Source: Hydrogenophilus sp. (GTDB taxonomy: Bacteria > Pseudomonadota > Gammaproteobacteria > Burkholderiales > Thiobacillaceae). Taken from it: a DNA stretch of 36,596 nt. The first letter of the stretch is position 1, and each line of letters opens with the position of its first letter. Positions 1 to 11,226 of this stretch are shown here, one piece after another. Both the position numbers and the translations under genes were made by a program. The stretch covers positions 11,872 through 48,467 of the forward strand of contig JAIMKU010000010.1 in NCBI GenBank assembly GCA_020692235.1, written 5' to 3'. The notes beneath the pieces were generated by a model. It was given only the letters and a program-made list of their open reading frames with translations, was not told the origin of the DNA and did no database searches.

Positions 1-1247
1 GGGTCGGACCAGGGCGTCTGGGCGGCGTACTTGTCGTCCTTGGGCCGGGGCAGACCGGTGAGAGAGAACGTGTTGAGATCGGTGTAGCCGCCGTCGCGCA
101 GGAAATATTCCAGAACCAGGCCGGTGCGCTCGAAGGGGTGTACCTCGGTCCATACCCGGATCACCTTGGTTGGGAAATAGCGGTTGGCAAAGACCAACAC
201 GAAACGGCCGCCCGATTTTAGCGTCCGGCGCACCTCGGCAAAGATCGTCAGCGGGTGGATGAGATATTCCACCGAGACGGTGCAGACCACGGCGTCAAAT
301 GTGTCGTCGGCGAAGGGCAGGCGTGGATCGGTATTGAGGTCATGCACCACCCGCTCGCTGAGGACCGGATTCGCCGCCAGTTCATCGGCATTCATGCCCA
401 GACCGGCGACCGAGGCGGGTTGGGCGTCACCGAGATGAGGCTTCCAACTGGCCATCAGGTCCAGCACCTTGGCGCCTGGCGGCAGCAGCCGGCCATAGAG
501 CTTTTCCATTTGCCTGGTGGCGACGCGGTCGAGGTGGTCTACCATGCGCGGTGCCTGGTAGAAGCGGCTGTCGGGCTCGGTGCTGGCTCGTTCGAAGGCG
601 TCGGCGGTGAAGAAATCGGTTGGCTGATCCCGCCAACGTACCTGCATTCCCTGGCCTTTGCCTGCGATCAACTCCGGGATGTCCTGGGCCGCGCCACCAC
701 GCTGGCTGCCAGCCTGCCAGACATTGAGTATGCGAGCGCCGACGGTGAGCGAGCGGTTGGCCAGCGGATGGCTCAGGTCGGCCACGATACGCCCGTTCGC
801 TATCTCGCCAACACGGAAAGGCGTGATGTCTTCGGCGGTGGTGCCGCACACACTGGCGATCAGCCCCTTGGGGTAGAAACGCCCGGCATTGGCCAGCAAT
901 GGCTGACCGTTGCTCGACCAACGCTCGACGTGTTTGCTGTCGAAGGTCAAGCATTGGGCCGGCTCATGGCCAGGCAGCAACCGGCCGTGTGCGAATTCGA
1001 CAGTCGCAGTGGCACCGACCGGCTGGTCGACTACGGCGGTTTCCAATTCGGGGGGGAAGTAGTCCCGCCATAGATTCAAGCGGTTGGCGACGTAGAGGTC
1101 GGTATGTCGGGCGTGTTCGGAGCGCCAGCTCAACTTGAACTCGATGGCGGCGAAATCACGCGCCGTGGTGCGCTCCAGTGGCGTGTGGCCGACGGCGTCG
1201 CCAGTCGTGGCCTCCTCGCTGGCATAGAACCCTTCGGCGAAGTCCAC
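1..1247 (-). CDS. Class I SAM-dependent methyltransferase with an N-terminal FKBP/SlyD-like domain (3' end runs off the window)
   Basis: Manual reverse-strand translation from a GTG at 1247, 2 nt after the metG stop; I found no stop in the stretches translated. SlyD-like FYPKGLIASVCGT..DITPFRV...ADLSHPLANRSL followed by methyltransferase-like KVLDLMASW...LPFADDTFDAVVCTVSVEYLIHPL..FAEVRRTLKSGGRFVLVFANRYFPTK. Absent from the ORF track because of the GTG start and missing stop. Confidence 0.75.
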   Translation of the reverse strand, partial: MDFAEGFYASEEATTGDAVGHTPLERTTARDFAAIEFKLSWRSEHARHTDLYVANRLNLWRDYFPPELETAVVDQPVGATATVEFAHGRLLPGHEPAQCLTFDSKHVERWSSNGQPLLANAGRFYPKGLIASVCGTTAEDITPFRVGEIANGRIVADLSHPLANRSLTVGARILNVWQAGSQRGGAAQDIPELIAGKGQGMQVRWRDQPTDFFTADAFERASTEPDSRFYQAPRMVDHLDRVATRQMEKLYGRLLPPGAKVLDLMASWKPHLGDAQPASVAGLGMNADELAANPVLSERVVHDLNTDPRLPFADDTFDAVVCTVSVEYLIHPLTIFAEVRRTLKSGGRFVLVFANRYFPTKVIRVWTEVHPFERTGLVLEYFLRDGGYTDLNTFSLTGLPRPKDDKYAAQTPWSD

Positions 1248-1249
1248 GA

Positions 1250-3328
1250 TTATTTCACCTTCATACCCGGCTGGGCGCCCGCGTCCGGCGACAGTATGAA
1301 CAGGCCGGGCGCATCGCCCGAGGCGGCCAGCACCATGCCCTCGCTCAGGCCGAACTTCATCTTGCGCGGTGCCAGGTTAGTGACCATCACGGTCATCCGG
1401 CCGACCAGCGTTGCCGGGTCATAGGCCGACTTGATGCCGGCAAAGACCTGGCGCGGCTTGGCCTCGCCAATGTCCAGTTCCAGTCGCAGCAGCTTGTCGG
1501 CGCCTTCGACATGGTTGGCCGAGATGATGCGGGCGATGCGCAGGTCGACCTTGGCGAAGTCGTCGATGGTGATGTAGTCAGGCGTGGCCGTTTTTACCTC
1601 GTCCGTCGTGGCTTCGTGCTGCTGGTGCTCGGCGTGCCGGGTCGGGGCCGGCGTCGGTGTCGGTTCAAGGCTCTGCCTGTTTTCCTCGACCATGGCATCG
1701 ACCTGTTTTGGCTCGATGCGGGTCATCAGGTGCTGGTATTCGTTGATGGCGTGACCGGCAGCTAGCGGCGACCAGTCGTCGGTCCAGGCCAGGGCTGGAA
1801 TATTAAGGAAGGCTTCGACCTGCTCGGCCAGTTTGGGTAGTACCGGTTTGAGATACAACGTCAGGTCGCGGAACAGGGTCAGTGCCGTGGAGCAGACTGT
1901 GTGCAGATCGGTCTCGCGGCCTTCCTGTTTGGCCATCTCCCAGGGTTTGTTGGCGGCGATGTACAGGTTGGCGACATCCGCGAGGCGCATGATCTCGCGC
2001 AGCGCCCGGCCATAGTCGCGATTCTCGAAGCTCAGAGCGATTTCGCCGGCCTTATATGTGGTTTCAAACTCGGCCGTGGCGGTGGCATCGACCGAGCCTA
2101 ATTTTCCGGCGAAGCGCTTGCCGATGAACCCGGCGCAGCGGCTGGCGATGTTGACGTACTTGCCGATCAGGTCGGAGTTTACCTTGGCGATGAAGTCGTC
2201 CAGGCTGAGGTCGATGTCCTCCATGCTGCCGTTCAGCTTGGCGGCGTAGTAGTAGCGCAGCCATTCCGGGTTGAGGCGTTTAAGGTAGCTCGCGGCGGTG
2301 ATGAAGGTGCCGCGCGACTTGGACATCTTGGCGCCGTTGACGGTCAGAAAGCCGTGGGCGAACAGTTTGGTCGGCGTGCGATAGCCGGCGTGGCGCAGCA
2401 TCGCCGGCCAGAACAGGGCGTGGAAATACAAAATATCTTTGCCGATGAAGTGGTACAGCTCGGCGTCTGAATCGGGCCCCCAATAGTCGTCGAAGGCGAT
2501 GCCTTGTTTCGCGCAGAGTTGCTTGAAACTGCCCATGTAGCCGACCGGCGCATCGAGCCAAACGTAAAAGTACTTGCCCGGCGCATCGGGGATTTCAAAG
2601 CCGAAGTAGGGCGCGTCGCGCGAGATGTCCCAGTCGGTCAGCTTGCTCTCGCCCTCCGCACCCAGCCATTCCTGCATCTTGTTGGCGGCCTCGGGTTGCA
2701 GGGAACCGCTCTTGGTCCATTGCCGCAAGAATGCCTGGCAGCGCTGGTCCGAGAGCTTGAAGAAGTAATGGTCGGAGCTGCGTAATTCCGGTTTGGCCCC
2801 GGATACGGCGGAGTAGGGGGCGATGAGTTCGGTTGGGGCATAGGCGGCGCCGCACACCTCGCAGTTGTCGCCGTACTGGTCCTTGGCGTGGCACTTCGGA
2901 CACTCGCCCTTGATGAAGCGGTCCGGCAGGAACAGGTTCTTTACCGGGTCGTAGAACTGCTCGATGGAACGTACCTCGATCAGGTCCTCGGCCTTCAAAG
3001 TGCGGTAGATACCCTGGGCGAATTCCTTGGTTTCGTTCGAGTTGGTCGAGCCGTAGTTATCGAAGGCGACGTGGAACGCGGCGAAGTCGTCGTGATGTTC
3101 CTGCCAGACGCGGGCGATCAGTTGCTCCGGCGTGATGCCTTCCTTCTCGGCGCGCAACATGATCGGCGTGCCGTGGGTGTCGTCAGCGCAGACATAGTGG
3201 CAGGTATTGCCGCGCATCTTCTGGAAGCGGACCCATATATCGGTCTGGATGTACTCGACCAGGTGGCCGAGGTGGATGGCACCGTTGGCGTAGGGCAGGG
3301 CCGAGGTGACTAAAATCTTGCGTGTCAT
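1250..3328 (-). CDS. metG: Methionyl-tRNA synthetase
   Basis: 692 aa; [43 protein letters not shown] signature, C-terminal tRNA-binding domain ([12 protein letters not shown]...). Confidence 0.98.
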   Translation of the reverse strand: MTRKILVTSALPYANGAIHLGHLVEYIQTDIWVRFQKMRGNTCHYVCADDTHGTPIMLRAEKEGITPEQLIARVWQEHHDDFAAFHVAFDNYGSTNSNETKEFAQGIYRTLKAEDLIEVRSIEQFYDPVKNLFLPDRFIKGECPKCHAKDQYGDNCEVCGAAYAPTELIAPYSAVSGAKPELRSSDHYFFKLSDQRCQAFLRQWTKSGSLQPEAANKMQEWLGAEGESKLTDWDISRDAPYFGFEIPDAPGKYFYVWLDAPVGYMGSFKQLCAKQGIAFDDYWGPDSDAELYHFIGKDILYFHALFWPAMLRHAGYRTPTKLFAHGFLTVNGAKMSKSRGTFITAASYLKRLNPEWLRYYYAAKLNGSMEDIDLSLDDFIAKVNSDLIGKYVNIASRCAGFIGKRFAGKLGSVDATATAEFETTYKAGEIALSFENRDYGRALREIMRLADVANLYIAANKPWEMAKQEGRETDLHTVCSTALTLFRDLTLYLKPVLPKLAEQVEAFLNIPALAWTDDWSPLAAGHAINEYQHLMTRIEPKQVDAMVEENRQSLEPTPTPAPTRHAEHQQHEATTDEVKTATPDYITIDDFAKVDLRIARIISANHVEGADKLLRLELDIGEAKPRQVFAGIKSAYDPATLVGRMTVMVTNLAPRKMKFGLSEGMVLAASGDAPGLFILSPDAGAQPGMKVK

Positions 3329-3382
3329 GAGTGCGGCTTTCTTGCTAAATTGGCCGCTATTTTACGCTGGGGGAATGAGGGA

Positions 3383-4257
3383 ATGGCAGCAAAGCGGGCC
3401 GCCACGCTGAATCCAGGGGTCAGACCGATCGAGGCCTGGGCCTGGTCGATGTTTGATTTCGCAAACTCCGGTTACACCATGGTGGTCATCACCGCCGTGT
3501 TCAACGCCTATTTTGTCGCGCGTATCGCCGGCAACGCCAACTGGGCCAGCCTGGCCTGGACCTTGGCCCTGGCGCTGTCCTATGCCTTGATTATGGTCAG
3601 CGCGCCGGCCGTCGGGGCCTACGCCGACCGGCATCTGGCCAAGAAACGCCTGCTGGCGCTGACTACCCTCGGTTGCGTAGTGGCTACGGCGGGACTGGGC
3701 CTGGCCGGACCGGGCGACATCTGGCTGGCGGCGGGCCTGGTGGTGGTGAGTAATTTCTTTTCGGCAGCGGCGAGAACCTCATCGCCGCCTTCCTGCCCGA
3801 ACTGGCGCGCGGCCGCGGCCTGGGCCGTCTATCCGGTTGGGGCTGGGGCCTGGGCTATGTCGGTGGCCTGTTAACCCTGGGCCTGTGTCTGGCCTGGGTC
3901 AATCATGCCCAGGGGCAGGGCGGGAGCGCCGATGCCTTCGTGCCGGTGACCCTGTGGATTACCGCCGGCATGTTTTTGCTGGCCAGCCTGCCGACCTTCT
4001 TGTTTCTGCGCGAGCGAGGTCCGGGGCAAAAGGTACCGGCTCACCCAGACCAGGGCACTTACCTGCAGTTACTCGATACGCTGGCCACATTGCGGGGCTT
4101 CCCGGATACCGCCCGCTTCCTGATCTGTATCGTGTTCTATCAGGCCGGCGTGCAGGCGGTCATTATCGGCTTACTGGTCCTGGCCAGGGTGGATGTGCGG
4201 CGGGGACGGCGGCGGGCGTTGAGAAAGTTGCCCGGCTTAGCCGTCCTGCCGGATTGA
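3383..4257 (+). pseudogene. UMF1-like MFS transporter, frameshifted and C-terminally truncated
   Basis: WSMFDFANSGYTMVVITAVFNAYFVA in ORF 3350-3874; continues in another frame as FGSGENLIAAFLPELARGRGLGRLSGWGWGLGYVGGLL...FLICIVFYQAGVQAVI. Homology-like sequence ends near 4165. Confidence 0.75.
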
Positions 4258-4271
4258 AATCCGCCGTCCAT

Positions 4272-4589
4272 CTACTCGCCTGACACTAGCCCGCCGCTCA
4301 ACCATTGCGGCACAAAGACTCCCCAGCAGGTATTGCCTTCCAGCAGGCGCGGGCCCGAGGCGGTCAAGACAAAATCCCAGGCGATGGCATGGATGGTCGA
4401 ACCGCGATGCTCGGTAATGACGCGCAGGGTAATGGCCCGATCGACGGTCGCCAGATCGGCCAGGGCAGGTTGGTCCTCCAGACATTCCTGGATGAGGTAG
4501 GTGTTGCGTTTGCCGCACCGGGCCAGAAACGCGCCGGCTGCCTCCGGGGCGATGGCCGCGCCGGCGAATTCCTGAATCAAGCTGGCCAT
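4272..4589 (-). CDS. Small remnant resembling a sugar-transfer-associated ATP-grasp protein (shortened)
   Basis: 105 aa; YLIQECLEDQPALADL..DRAITLRVITE and AIAWDFVLTASGPRLLEGNTCWG resemble ATP-grasp C-terminal motifs but are far too close together. Overlaps the srkA 3' end. Confidence 0.5.
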   Translation of the reverse strand: MASLIQEFAGAAIAPEAAGAFLARCGKRNTYLIQECLEDQPALADLATVDRAITLRVITEHRGSTIHAIAWDFVLTASGPRLLEGNTCWGVFVPQWLSGGLVSGE

Positions 4590-5554
4590 AAAGGCTCCTC
4601 GTCCATCAATGCGATCTGCTCGCGCAGTTCAAGAATACGTTCTTCCCAATAGCGCGGCTCGTTGAACCAAGGAAAGGCGGCAGGGAAGGCCGGGTCGTCC
4701 CAGCGTCGAGCGATCCACGCCGAGTAGTGGATCAGGCGCAAGGTGCGCAGGGCCTCGACCAGGTGCAATTCGCGCGGATCGAACGCCACGAAGTCTTCAT
4801 AACCGGCCAGTACGTCGGACAACTGCCGGGTCATATCGCCCCGGCTGCCGGACAGCAGCATCCACAGGTCCTGCACCGCCGGCCCCATGCGGCTGTCGTC
4901 GAAATCGACGAAATGTGGCCCATCGTCGGTCCATAGTACGTTGCCCATGTGACAGTCGCCGTGCAGGCGGATGTGGCTGACATCGCCGGCGCGGTCGAAG
5001 GCGCGCCGCACCCCTGCCAATGCCTGGGCCGAGACGCCGCTCCAGACCTCGCGTAATTCTTTTGGCAGCCAGTCGTGGGCCAGCAGGAAGCCGCGCGGTT
5101 CGACGCCAAAACTCTCGATGTCTAGGGTGGGGCGATGCCGGTAGATATTCAGCGCGCCCACCGCGTGGATGCGGCCGATGAAGCGGCCGAGCCATTCCAG
5201 CGTCGCCGGGTCGGACAACTCCGGCACCCGGCCACCCCGACGCGGGTAGACGGCGAAGCGGAAGCCGGCGTGTTCGAACAGGGTCCGGCCGGCGATCACC
5301 ATGGGCGGCACGACCGGAATTTCCCGTTCCGCCAGATCGAGGGTAAAGGCGTGATCTTCCAGGATTTCGGCATTGGACCAGCGGCCCGGGCGATAAAACT
5401 TGGCGACCACGGCAGGCGCATCTTCCAGCCAGATTTGATAGACCCGATTTTCATAGCTGTTCAGAGCGATCAGTCGGCCATCGGCGTGCAGTCCGATACT
5501 TTCGAGTGCATCGAGCACGCAATCGGGCATCAGCGTGGCGTAAGGGTGGGTCAT
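4577..5554 (-). CDS. srkA: Stress response serine/threonine kinase SrkA (YihE/RdoA family)
   Basis: 325 aa; LNSYENRVYQIWLEDAPAVVAKFYRPGRWS, HIRLHGDCHMGNVLW, FVDFDDSRMGPAVQDLWMLLSG. Confidence 0.93.
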   Translation of the reverse strand: MTHPYATLMPDCVLDALESIGLHADGRLIALNSYENRVYQIWLEDAPAVVAKFYRPGRWSNAEILEDHAFTLDLAEREIPVVPPMVIAGRTLFEHAGFRFAVYPRRGGRVPELSDPATLEWLGRFIGRIHAVGALNIYRHRPTLDIESFGVEPRGFLLAHDWLPKELREVWSGVSAQALAGVRRAFDRAGDVSHIRLHGDCHMGNVLWTDDGPHFVDFDDSRMGPAVQDLWMLLSGSRGDMTRQLSDVLAGYEDFVAFDPRELHLVEALRTLRLIHYSAWIARRWDDPAFPAAFPWFNEPRYWEERILELREQIALMDEEPLWPA

Positions 5555-5601
5555 GGCAAATTGCGATAAACTAAAACCACTGCATCATAACCGAGCGCCT
5601 T

Positions 5602-6243
5602 ATGTCCGATTGTTGCGATCACGATTGCCAGTCGCCTTACCAACCCGGCCACCTGGGCATCCCCCAGGTGGCCAAGTTCGATCCTGGCGCCTTCGAACAG
5701 GCGGTGACCGATCTGCTCAAGGCCTGTGGTGTGGCACCGGACAGCGAGCATACCGGTCGTACCGCGCACCGGGTGCGCGAGTTATGGCAACGGCGTTTGC
5801 TGGGTGGCTATGACATGGACCCGGGTGAGGTTCTGGGCGACGGCTTCGAGGATAGCCGCGACGACATGGTGGTGGTGCATGGTATTGCCATCCACGGCGT
5901 CTGCCCGCATCACCTGGTGCCCTTCCGTGGCGTCGCTCACGTGGCCTATATCCCCGGCGGTCGCCTGCACGGTTTCGGCCGCATCGCCCGGATGGTCGAT
6001 GCCATCGGTCACCGCTTCACCTACCAGGAATGGATGACCCGCGACATCGCCGAGGCGCTGATCGGCCATGGCCACGCCCAGGGTGCCGCCTGCGTGATCG
6101 AGGCGGAACAGCTCTGCTTACTGCTGGGTGAAGATCGTCGTGGCGATGAGCGGGTAGTGACCCAGGCCTTTTCCGGGACCTTTCGCGATAGTCCACAACT
6201 GCGCAACGAGTTTCTGCGCGCTATCGGCGGGCGTTTGCCCTAG
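5602..6243 (+). CDS. folE: GTP cyclohydrolase I
   Basis: 213 aa; GICPHH-type motif GVCPHHLVPFRGVAHVAYIP, GRLHGFGRIARMVD, EAEQLCLLLGEDRRG. Confidence 0.85.
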   Translation: MSDCCDHDCQSPYQPGHLGIPQVAKFDPGAFEQAVTDLLKACGVAPDSEHTGRTAHRVRELWQRRLLGGYDMDPGEVLGDGFEDSRDDMVVVHGIAIHGVCPHHLVPFRGVAHVAYIPGGRLHGFGRIARMVDAIGHRFTYQEWMTRDIAEALIGHGHAQGAACVIEAEQLCLLLGEDRRGDERVVTQAFSGTFRDSPQLRNEFLRAIGGRLP

Positions 6244-6258
6244 CGTTTCATTACACAG

Positions 6259-6549
6259 GTGACGACGATGACCAAGATCATTTCTCAAACCGAGCCGGAC
6301 TACGACGAGACGCGCATCGTCGAACGTCCGGACGGGTTTTACTGGACGTTTGCCGAGACCGGCGAATTATTTGGCCCATATCCGACCTTGATCGAGGCGG
6401 TGCAGGATATGAATTACAAGGCCGATGCCAACCTGGAGCCGGCCGAGACGCTGGAAGAAGTGGAAGACGAGCTCGGTCTGACCGGCTGGGTGGACCCCGA
6501 TACCGGCGAGCTGGCGGAAGACACCCTAACTCACCTGGAAGATCATTGA
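6259..6549 (+). CDS. Small acidic conserved hypothetical protein
   Basis: 96-aa ORF 16 nt after folE, same strand; compositionally plausible. Confidence 0.7.
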   Translation: MTTMTKIISQTEPDYDETRIVERPDGFYWTFAETGELFGPYPTLIEAVQDMNYKADANLEPAETLEEVEDELGLTGWVDPDTGELAEDTLTHLEDH

Positions 6550-6668
6550 ACTCCCTATGTGCCGGCCCTGGGTGCATGACGCCTGCCCCGGCCATGGCGC
6601 ATGTGTCAAATAAATACCCCGGTCGGCGCATTTGCGTGCCGTCCAGCCTTACGCGTTGTGCGCCAAGC

Positions 6669-7394
6669 TCATGGTGCGGGCGAACGCGGCGGCTCGGTTT
6701 GGTCTTTTCGGCTCAACTGCTTGATCTCGTGCTGGCCAAGACAGCGCCAGGGCCGGGGGACCAGCCCCGGAACCCGCGCCCGATAACGGCGATAGGCGTC
6801 GCCGAAGACCTCCACCAGCTTCTGTTCCTCCAGCCGGCTGCCGATGGCTAGATAGATCGTGATGGTTATGGCCGCCGCCAGCCAGCCGGGGTTCAGGTCG
6901 CGGGTCCAGAGGTAGAGCAGACCCAGGCTGTACCAGGGGTGGCGAACGCAGCGGTGCAGGGGCGACAGGATCAGGGTCTCGCGGTAGTCGCCGGGGGTGT
7001 CATATTGGCGTAACTGGCGCAGGCCGAGGAAGTCCATGCCGTCGTACCAGCGCATGGTCCAGAGAAAGCCGGCCAGGGCGATCAGAAAGGTGGTCCATGC
7101 GATCCATGCGGGCCAGTGCCAGAGCGGTTCGCCGGGGTAGGACCAGGTCAGGGCCAGGGGCGGCAGTGCCAGGATTGCAGCCTGGAGGTTGTAGAGCAGG
7201 CGGTAACGGGTCTTCAGGGCGGGCCAGCGCTGGATCAAAAGGCGCTTGGTACGGCTTCCGGCCAGCCAGGAATGGCATAGGCCATACAGGCCCCAAGCCA
7301 GGCAGATGGCCGTGAGATAGGTGCTATCGTTCACCCATTTACCCCCGCTGTTCAAGTCGATAGCCGGCACCGGCGTCCTGGCCCAGCAGATCAA
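6669..7394 (-). CDS. Integral membrane protein, NnrU/isoprenylcysteine methyltransferase-like
   Basis: 241-aa ORF; LSPLHRCVRHPWYSLGLLYLW and EEQKLVEVFGDAYRRYRARVPGLVPRPW are typical of this membrane family. The true start is probably internal (e.g. near 7334). Confidence 0.7.
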   Translation of the reverse strand: MICWARTPVPAIDLNSGGKWVNDSTYLTAICLAWGLYGLCHSWLAGSRTKRLLIQRWPALKTRYRLLYNLQAAILALPPLALTWSYPGEPLWHWPAWIAWTTFLIALAGFLWTMRWYDGMDFLGLRQLRQYDTPGDYRETLILSPLHRCVRHPWYSLGLLYLWTRDLNPGWLAAAITITIYLAIGSRLEEQKLVEVFGDAYRRYRARVPGLVPRPWRCLGQHEIKQLSRKDQTEPPRSPAP

Positions 7395-8181
7395 CCAGGT
7401 AGGGCATGAGCGTGGTCAGTTGCGCTGCCAGTTGCCAGGGCGGGTTGATGATGAACAGGCCGCTGCCATGCATCCCAAGACCGTCCGGACTCGGTCCCCG
7501 GATAGTCAGGGCGACATCGAGCCAGGCATCGACCGGCAAGTGTTTCAGACGATCCGGAAACTGGCGCGCCTCGTCGCGTTGCAACTGGGGATACCAGATG
7601 ACATAGGTACCGGTGGCAAAGCGGCCCAGTGCGTCTTTCATGGCCTTCGGCACCCGTCGGTAATCCTCTTTGAGTTCATAGGACGGGTCGATCAGCACAA
7701 TTCCTCTGCGCGGCTGGGGCGGTAGTACCGCCTTCAGTCCGTCGAGGCCGTCCAGCGCCGCAACCTTGATGCGATGGCTGTACTCGGCGAAGGTGTGACG
7801 GAGCATCTCGGCGTCGGTGGAATGCAGTTCGAACAACCTCAGTTGATCGTCTCGCCGCATCAGTTGGCGGGCTAGCCAGGGCGAACCCGGATAGAGGCGC
7901 AAATTGCCGTTGGCATTCAACTTGCGTACCTGATCGAGGTAATCGGCCAATAGCTCGGGCAGGTCGTTGCGTTGCCAGAGCCGGCCGATGCCGGTCTCGA
8001 ATTCGCCGAGCTTGCGGGCGTATTCGGAGTGCAGGTCGTAGATGCCGGCACCGGCATGGCTGTCCACATACCACCATGGTTTGGCCTTCTTGTTCATATG
8101 GCGCAGGATGGCCACCAGCAGGCAATGCTTGAGGACGTCGGCATGGTTGCCGGCATGAAAGGCGTGTCGATAGCTGAGCAT
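7339..8181 (-). CDS. rlmJ: 23S rRNA (adenine(2030)-N(6))-methyltransferase RlmJ
   Basis: 280 aa; MLSYRHAFHAGNHADVLKHCLLVAIL, WWYVDSHAGAGIYDL, GIVLIDPSYELKEDY. Confidence 0.95.
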   Translation of the reverse strand: MLSYRHAFHAGNHADVLKHCLLVAILRHMNKKAKPWWYVDSHAGAGIYDLHSEYARKLGEFETGIGRLWQRNDLPELLADYLDQVRKLNANGNLRLYPGSPWLARQLMRRDDQLRLFELHSTDAEMLRHTFAEYSHRIKVAALDGLDGLKAVLPPQPRRGIVLIDPSYELKEDYRRVPKAMKDALGRFATGTYVIWYPQLQRDEARQFPDRLKHLPVDAWLDVALTIRGPSPDGLGMHGSGLFIINPPWQLAAQLTTLMPYLVDLLGQDAGAGYRLEQRG

Positions 8182-8295
8182 AGGGCTCGTTCGTAAGTAT
8201 CAGGGCGTAATTCTAGGCAGTTTCCAGGTTTTGAAATCGGGTAGTCTGAAATCTGGTAGACTTGACGACGACTTCATATCGGGGACAGGTGTGCC

Positions 8296-8751
8296 ATGGG
8301 CAAGATCATTCTACGGTGGTTCGTTATCATATTGGTGGCCTTGCTGGCGCTGACCGCAGGCTGGGTGTGGCTCACCCTGAGCTGGACCTACTCGGAAGGC
8401 GAGCGGGCCGGTTATATCCAGAAGTTCTCCAGTAAAGGCTGGCTATGCAAGACTTGGGAGGGCGAGATTGCCATGGTCACCATGCCGGGCGCCATCCCGG
8501 ATAAATTCGTTTTCAGTGTGCGCGACGATGCGGTGGCTGCGCGCATCAATACCCTGGCCGGCAGACGGCTGGTGTTGCACTATCAACAGCATAAATTCGT
8601 GCCCTCCAGTTGTTTCGCGGAGACCGAATACTTCATCACCGACGCCCAACCGGTGGAGGACAACCTGGTAGCCCCGGCATCGTCACGGCCGATCCCGGTC
8701 AGCCCGGCTCCATCTCTGCCCGTGTCTCCGGCACCATTGCCCGGCAACTGA
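8296..8751 (+). CDS. Conserved hypothetical membrane-anchored protein
   Basis: 151 aa; N-terminal hydrophobic segment, then YSEGERAGYIQKFSSKGWLCKTWEGE. Confidence 0.7.
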   Translation: MGKIILRWFVIILVALLALTAGWVWLTLSWTYSEGERAGYIQKFSSKGWLCKTWEGEIAMVTMPGAIPDKFVFSVRDDAVAARINTLAGRRLVLHYQQHKFVPSSCFAETEYFITDAQPVEDNLVAPASSRPIPVSPAPSLPVSPAPLPGN

Positions 8752-8791
8752 ACTATGCTTGATTTGGCCACGTTGAAATCAGGAGGGAAGG

Positions 8792-9173
8792 ATGGCCAAC
8801 AAGCAAATTGCACTTATGGCGTGTCTGCTGGCGTTCGGCCTCGGTTCGGCCTATGCCGAGCCTACCATCACCGGGATGAAGGCAAGCCCGGCAAGGGCGC
8901 AGACCAAGGCTGCGGTCAAGGTCGTGATCCGCGGCAAGGGTTTGGAGGATGCGATCTGCGCACTGTGGATCAATTTTGGCGATGGTAGCGCAACTGTTCG
9001 CGAGATGGATTGGAGCAAGAAGGTACGCTTTCCCATAGCCGTAAAGAAAAGCTATGCGAGGCCTGGAAAATACCGTGTTTCTTTCAGTCATGGGAACCAA
9101 TTCGGGCATGTATCTGAAGTGTCTGGGCAGCGCCGCAACCACGGTGACGGTCGTAGCCCCGCCACCGAAATAG
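8792..9173 (+). pseudogene. Small secreted IPT/PKD-like protein, apparent frameshift near the 3' end
   Basis: Signal peptide MANKQIALMACLLAFGLGSAYA; body up to KSYARPGKYRVS; the alternative frame gives MGTNSGMYLKCLGSAATTVTVVAPPPK* ending at 9173. Confidence 0.6.
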
Positions 9174-9177
9174 ATAT

Positions 9178-9594
9178 TTAGCCGGCCTCGACGAACCGTA
9201 GAGACAGGGCGTTGAGGCAGTAGCGCCGGCCAGTGGGCGGCGGACCATCGTCGAAGACATGGCCCAGATGACCATCGCAGCGAGCGCAGCGAATCTCGGT
9301 TCGGACCATGCCATGGCGGCTGTCGCGTATCTGGCGGATGTGGGCTGGATCGTAGGGCGCGAAGAAACTTGGCCAGCCAGTGCCCGAGTCGAACTTGGCG
9401 CTGGATTGAAACAGGGGTAGGGCGCACAGTCGGCAGACGAACATGCCGGCGCGCTTCTATTGCAGCAGGCCGGCGCAAAAAGGCGGTTTGGTGCCTTGGT
9501 GCAGTATCACTCGACGTTCTTCCTCGCTCAGGTCGGTGGCCAGTCTGGCCCGTTCCTCGGGACCGAGCGGCGTCAGGTCGTAGGGCTTATCCAT
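9178..9594 (-). pseudogene. msrB: Peptide-methionine (R)-S-oxide reductase MsrB interrupted by an in-frame TAG
   Basis: From ATG at 9594: [81 protein letters not shown]...[41 protein letters not shown]. Same frame throughout; TAG codon at 9459-9457. Confidence 0.9.
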
Positions 9595-9607
9595 GCGCCT
9601 TGGCCGC

Positions 9608-11116
<1,509 letters not shown>

Positions 11117-11226
11117 GGGGCTTCAACCGAATCAAGAAGGTTTGCGAGGGCGGAATTTTACCCGTCCTCGCGCCTGCCAGGACTAGCTTTTTTAATCCGG
11201 ACGTAATATCATTCGCGCACTTGTAT

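Noticed and set aside
255-1073. 272-aa plus-strand ORF
   Set aside because: Antisense to the methyltransferase frame, which has recognisable motifs; no protein-like motifs in the plus frame.
9457-9459. In-frame stop in msrB as selenocysteine
   Set aside because: The codon is TAG, not TGA, and it does not replace a catalytic cysteine position.
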